A stretch of DNA of 27,390 bases from contig CAZHRJ010000024.1 of assembly GCA_964534765.1 (NCBI GenBank), forward strand, positions 1-27,390, written 5' to 3'. This document shows positions 24,478 to 27,390 of the stretch, one piece after another; positions within the stretch are counted from its first letter, which is position 1; every line of letters starts with the position of its first letter. The DNA comes from CAZHRJ01 sp964534765 (GTDB taxonomy: Bacteria > Lindowbacteria > 2-12-FULL-62-27). The notes below the pieces were generated by a model. The model was given only the letters and a program-made list of their open reading frames with translations. It was not told where the DNA came from and ran no database searches. The position numbers and the translations under genes are program-made.

Positions 24478-26182
24478 CGAACACGTGACCGATATTTCCG
24501 AATCATCCGCGCGCCGATGGTTCTGGGGGATTCTGGCCGTCGCCCTGGCGGTCCGGTTTCCCGCTATTTTTTACGGTCTGCCGTTTACGTTCAGCGAACA
24601 GGAACAGCGGATGGTCAATATCGCCTTGAAGATCGGCGCGACCCGATCGGTCGATACGGGGATGGTCATCAAGGGCGTCGTGCCATGGATTCTCCTGTTT
24701 TGGTTCGGTCTCTATTACGCGGCGGGCCGGGTGATGGGGCTATTCGAGTCCACGTTCGATTTCGCCAAGAGTTATTTTCTCGATCCCTCGCCCTTTTTCG
24801 TGATCGACCGGTTAAACCAGATCGCCGCCGGGGTGCTCTGTGTGGGGCTGATGTACCGGCTCGGCGAAAAACTCTGGAATCGCCGCGGCGGCGTCTGGAC
24901 GATGGCCCTCGCCGCCCTTTCGTCCTGTCATGTCTCCCTCAGCCAGTTCGCCAACGTCGATCTCTTCAACGCCCTCTTTGCCACGCTGACCCTCCTGGCC
25001 CTCGTCGAGTTTGATCGAACATCCCGACCGGCCCACGCGTTCTGGGCGGCCTTCTGGTGCGCCGCATCCACCGCTACAAAAATGACCGGCGGAATTCTTC
25101 TGCTGGGGATACTGGCGGTGATGATCAAGCGCCGCGCGATCGGGCTTGCCGTCGCCGTCGTCGCGGTGTATGCAGTCAGTTTTTTCGCCCTCTCGCCGCC
25201 GCTCTGGATCGCGCCGGTGTGGAACGCAAAGGCATTCTGGGCCGATACCGTGCTTCGGGGAATTGAGCGCCCGCCGGAGGTCGGCTGGGGTGCGGTGGCG
25301 AAGGTTCTGGCTCTGGATGTCTTTACGGCGCCGGGCATGATCGCCGCCGCGGTTGGACTGAGCGTTACCTACGGGAGCCGGGCGCTGACATGGCTTGGGA
25401 TGTTTTTTCCGCTGTCAGTCTTGATTCTGTTTATCCGCAAGATGGCGCCTTCGGCCCAATACCTGCTCGTCGTCTGGCCTTTGCTGATTCTGCTTTTGAC
25501 CGGCGGCCTCCTGAGGATCCGCAACGGACCCGCCCGGACGGCGCTGGGGGGATTGATTCTCGCGAGTTTTTTGCTGATCCCGTGGCCGAATGTCGAGTCC
25601 CCGACGCCCGGCCGGGTTCCCTCGGTGGTGGAACAGCTGCAGTTTATCGCGCATCCGCACGCGCCGCACGAGATGATCAAATGGATTCGAAAAAATGTCC
25701 CCGCCAGATCGCGGCTGGCGCTGATGGAGGGCGGCGGCGCGTGGAAAGGGAGAATCCTTCCGATGCCGGATCAAGTCCGGGAGAAGCTGAGGCGGTTTGA
25801 GCACCTGACGCCGACGTATTACGTCATGGACTACAATATGGGAAACCGCGAGATGTATCAGTGGCTTCTGAAAATCATGGAGACCGATTCGTCTGTGACA
25901 ACGTTCGATGTGGTGAATCTCACGCTGGATACGCGGGACGAGCTTGCAAGCCTGCCGCGCCGGTCAACGATGGGATATATCGAGGATCTTCAACCCTACG
26001 ACTCCTGGGCCGATGTCGCGTCGATTCGGGCCGATTATTTTCTCTTTATCGATTCCTGGTCCGAAACCAGCCGCCACGCGCCCCGGTACGTGCGGACAAA
26101 GGAAATTCTGCAGATGTCCGGCGATGCGCCGGCGGCGGTGTTTCCCCCGTTCATCCTTTACCGACTTTCACCGCCTCCTTGA
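24470..26182 (+). CDS. GT-C (GT39/dolichyl-phosphomannosyltransferase-like) membrane glycosyltransferase
   Basis: A 570-residue polytopic membrane protein. A short cytoplasmic N-terminus is followed by a first helix (FWGILAVALAVRFPAIFYGL), a large outer loop with the acidic FSEQEQ at the position of the catalytic acidic residue in GT-C enzymes, and about ten more helices, including VSLSQFANVDLFNALFATL typical of GT39/83-like proteins. A soluble C-terminal domain of about 170 residues is probably periplasmic. It is likely to transfer a sugar from a lipid-phosphate carrier to a cell-envelope acceptor; donor and acceptor are unknown. ATG 24470 overlaps the end of the ferredoxin-HyfI gene by 8 bp, so it is probably read from the same transcript, though no functional link to the complex is evident. 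Confidence 0.75.
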   Translation: MSDEHVTDISESSARRWFWGILAVALAVRFPAIFYGLPFTFSEQEQRMVNIALKIGATRSVDTGMVIKGVVPWILLFWFGLYYAAGRVMGLFESTFDFAKSYFLDPSPFFVIDRLNQIAAGVLCVGLMYRLGEKLWNRRGGVWTMALAALSSCHVSLSQFANVDLFNALFATLTLLALVEFDRTSRPAHAFWAAFWCAASTATKMTGGILLLGILAVMIKRRAIGLAVAVVAVYAVSFFALSPPLWIAPVWNAKAFWADTVLRGIERPPEVGWGAVAKVLALDVFTAPGMIAAAVGLSVTYGSRALTWLGMFFPLSVLILFIRKMAPSAQYLLVVWPLLILLLTGGLLRIRNGPARTALGGLILASFLLIPWPNVESPTPGRVPSVVEQLQFIAHPHAPHEMIKWIRKNVPARSRLALMEGGGAWKGRILPMPDQVREKLRRFEHLTPTYYVMDYNMGNREMYQWLLKIMETDSSVTTFDVVNLTLDTRDELASLPRRSTMGYIEDLQPYDSWADVASIRADYFLFIDSWSETSRHAPRYVRTKEILQMSGDAPAAVFPPFILYRLSPPP

Positions 26183-26207
26183 CATGGCATTTTTTTTTTT
26201 GATACAC
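26179..26207 (+). promoter_or_regulatory. Possible promoter with perfect -35 and 11-T tract in the spacer
   Basis: A perfect TTGACA (26179-26184) overlaps the stop of the glycosyltransferase gene. A run of 11 T (26190-26200) lies in the spacer, and ATACAC (26202-26207) is a poor -10 at the right distance. Transcription would begin at about 26214, only a few bases before the ATG at 26218, giving a nearly leaderless message. The T tract is also terminator-like, but the only stem before it (GGCGGTG 26134-26140 with CACCGCC 26169-26175, 28-base loop) is far from it. Confidence 0.4.
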
Positions 26208-26217
26208 ATACGGTTGT

Positions 26218-27372
26218 ATGCGGCGCTGGATCAAATGGGCTTGGGGCTCTTTTCTTGTTACGGGGTTGTCGGTTGTGATGGTACCACGCGTTGACGCTCA
26301 CCATGCGCTGCAAACGTGTCCTAGCGTCTGCATTGTTCCAGTTGAATCCATCAATCATCCGACGATGTTTCACTCTTTTTTTATCTCATTTACCAGTTCA
26401 AATTGGATTGAGGGTAGTCCAATAAGTTTTATGCTTGAAATAAATCCATTTTTTGCATGGTCGACCGTATACTGGCGAATAGGAGCACGCGCATTTGATC
26501 CGAACCCGGTTGCCCAAGGGAGTGGATTGACGGTTACATTTACACCGAATCGGTATGGTATCTTTATTCTGACGCCGACGGCCCAACCGTTATCGGAGGG
26601 CGCTCGGAATGTCATTCAGATCACTGTACTTCCTTGGTGGACGCCGTCGACGTTGAGTGCGACCCCGGAGGCGGTATTGCCGAGCGGAATTGACCCTGAC
26701 ATCACCCGATCCAGGTCGCGTGTGACGTTCAGCGTGCCGACCATGCCGCTTGGTGTGACAGGAGGAGATCAGGTGGCCATGTTTGTCTATCAGAAGGCCG
26801 ACGATGGAGATGATCAGAGAAGTAATGGCGGGCATGCGCTGGAGCACCATAGTGTTCCCCATCCGCTAGGGAAGCTCAACGGTCGGCGAATTCTGTTTGG
26901 CAAGCACACGGCGGTTTATCAGGCAGGGCAATTTGGCGGAGACGAGGAAATCATAGCCGTCGTGGGCGAACCGTTTGATGCGGCGACGATGCCTCTGGCC
27001 ACGGATGAGGACCAGGATTCCGTCATACGGCGGTTACTTGAGGAAGTTTCGAATCGCGACGAAGGGAAAGTGGGCATGTTTCGGACGTGGATCAAAGTGC
27101 GGGTACCAAATCTCAAAAAATTGCCTGATCCAGGAACTGGAGACGAATATGTAAAAATTGGAGGGACGAATAAACATCAGGGTCCTACGGATGCCAATCC
27201 TACGGCCTTCCCAGATAATAATCACTGGGGTGCAGAAGACGTCATCAACGCGTTGCCCGTGATTGCACAAAAATCGAGACAATCTCCTCCAAACGGGCTG
27301 GGCGTTACAAACAAAATCAAGTATAACGACATTAGTTTAGTTTTTGGTGAAAAAGTCGCCCGAGAAGGATAG
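26218..27372 (+). CDS. Secreted protein of unknown function, composition unlike neighbours
   Basis: A 384-residue exported protein. A basic N-terminus and hydrophobic core (RRWIKWAWGSFLVTGLSVVM) with a likely cleavage after RVDA mark a signal peptide. Cys residues (TCPSVCIV) follow soon after and may form a disulfide. The middle (about 55-165) is beta-rich and ends with ITVLPWWTPS. The C-terminus has DNNHWG, an INALPVIAQ helix and YNDISLVFG. I recall this order (NHWG, helix, NDxSL.xGG) from a family of secreted proteins that continues with a His/Asp-rich segment; here it stops soon after VFG, so the protein may be shortened. The gene has clearly more AT (for example bases 26380-26460) than all others here, suggesting a separate origin. 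No ribosome site is seen before the ATG. Confidence 0.6.
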   Translation: MRRWIKWAWGSFLVTGLSVVMVPRVDAHHALQTCPSVCIVPVESINHPTMFHSFFISFTSSNWIEGSPISFMLEINPFFAWSTVYWRIGARAFDPNPVAQGSGLTVTFTPNRYGIFILTPTAQPLSEGARNVIQITVLPWWTPSTLSATPEAVLPSGIDPDITRSRSRVTFSVPTMPLGVTGGDQVAMFVYQKADDGDDQRSNGGHALEHHSVPHPLGKLNGRRILFGKHTAVYQAGQFGGDEEIIAVVGEPFDAATMPLATDEDQDSVIRRLLEEVSNRDEGKVGMFRTWIKVRVPNLKKLPDPGTGDEYVKIGGTNKHQGPTDANPTAFPDNNHWGAEDVINALPVIAQKSRQSPPNGLGVTNKIKYNDISLVFGEKVAREG

Positions 27373-27390
27373 AATCAGAAGAAAGGAAGC

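Overview
This is a GC-rich (about 60-65 %) bacterial scaffold, probably assembled from a metagenome. The outer-membrane-type barrel protein, periplasmic PPIase, lipoprotein and bifunctional penicillin-binding protein indicate a Gram-negative (diderm) cell. I cannot assign the lineage from sequence alone.

Layout. 1-1519: the 3' part of an unrecognised gene and a P1/DmpA-type peptidase. 1520-2961: serS on the minus strand, convergent with the peptidase. A 100-N gap lies between them, flanked by an exact 55-bp duplication, so the gap is probably artificial. Base and codon use changes inside serS at about 2.15-2.3 kb, so the first ~2.2 kb may come from another genome. 3202-6663: a plus-strand operon of sat, a DUF2225 protein, a small lipoprotein and a secreted TPR protein. 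6678-17023: a mostly minus-strand group, in transcription order a PBP1-type peptidoglycan synthase, a UvrD/PcrA helicase, a very large secreted TPR protein and a PpiD/SurA-like PPIase. A barrel-protein gene on the opposite strand interrupts it. That barrel block lies between two exact 44-bp direct repeats that hold the end of uvrD and the start of the TPR gene, as if a block had been inserted into a uvrD-TPR operon.

17092-24477 is the most interesting part: a tightly coupled operon behind a good sigma70-like promoter. It encodes a HTH-PTS EIIA protein followed by HyfB-, HyfC-, HyfE-, HyfF- and HyfG-like subunits and a ferredoxin/HyfI fusion. The HyfG-like subunit has none of the four nickel-ligating cysteines of [NiFe] hydrogenases, while the small subunit keeps all its Fe-S cysteines. 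The product therefore resembles the energy-converting hydrogenase-related (Ehr) complexes between complex I and group 4 hydrogenases, with an unknown electron partner. HyfB lacks its N-terminus and about 200 internal residues, whereas HyfF looks intact.

24470-26182 encodes a GT-C/GT39-like membrane glycosyltransferase overlapping the end of that operon. 26218-27372 is an AT-richer secreted protein with its own promoter, probably of different origin. I found no tRNA, rRNA, CRISPR array or transposase gene. No stretch over 300 bases lacks a gene.
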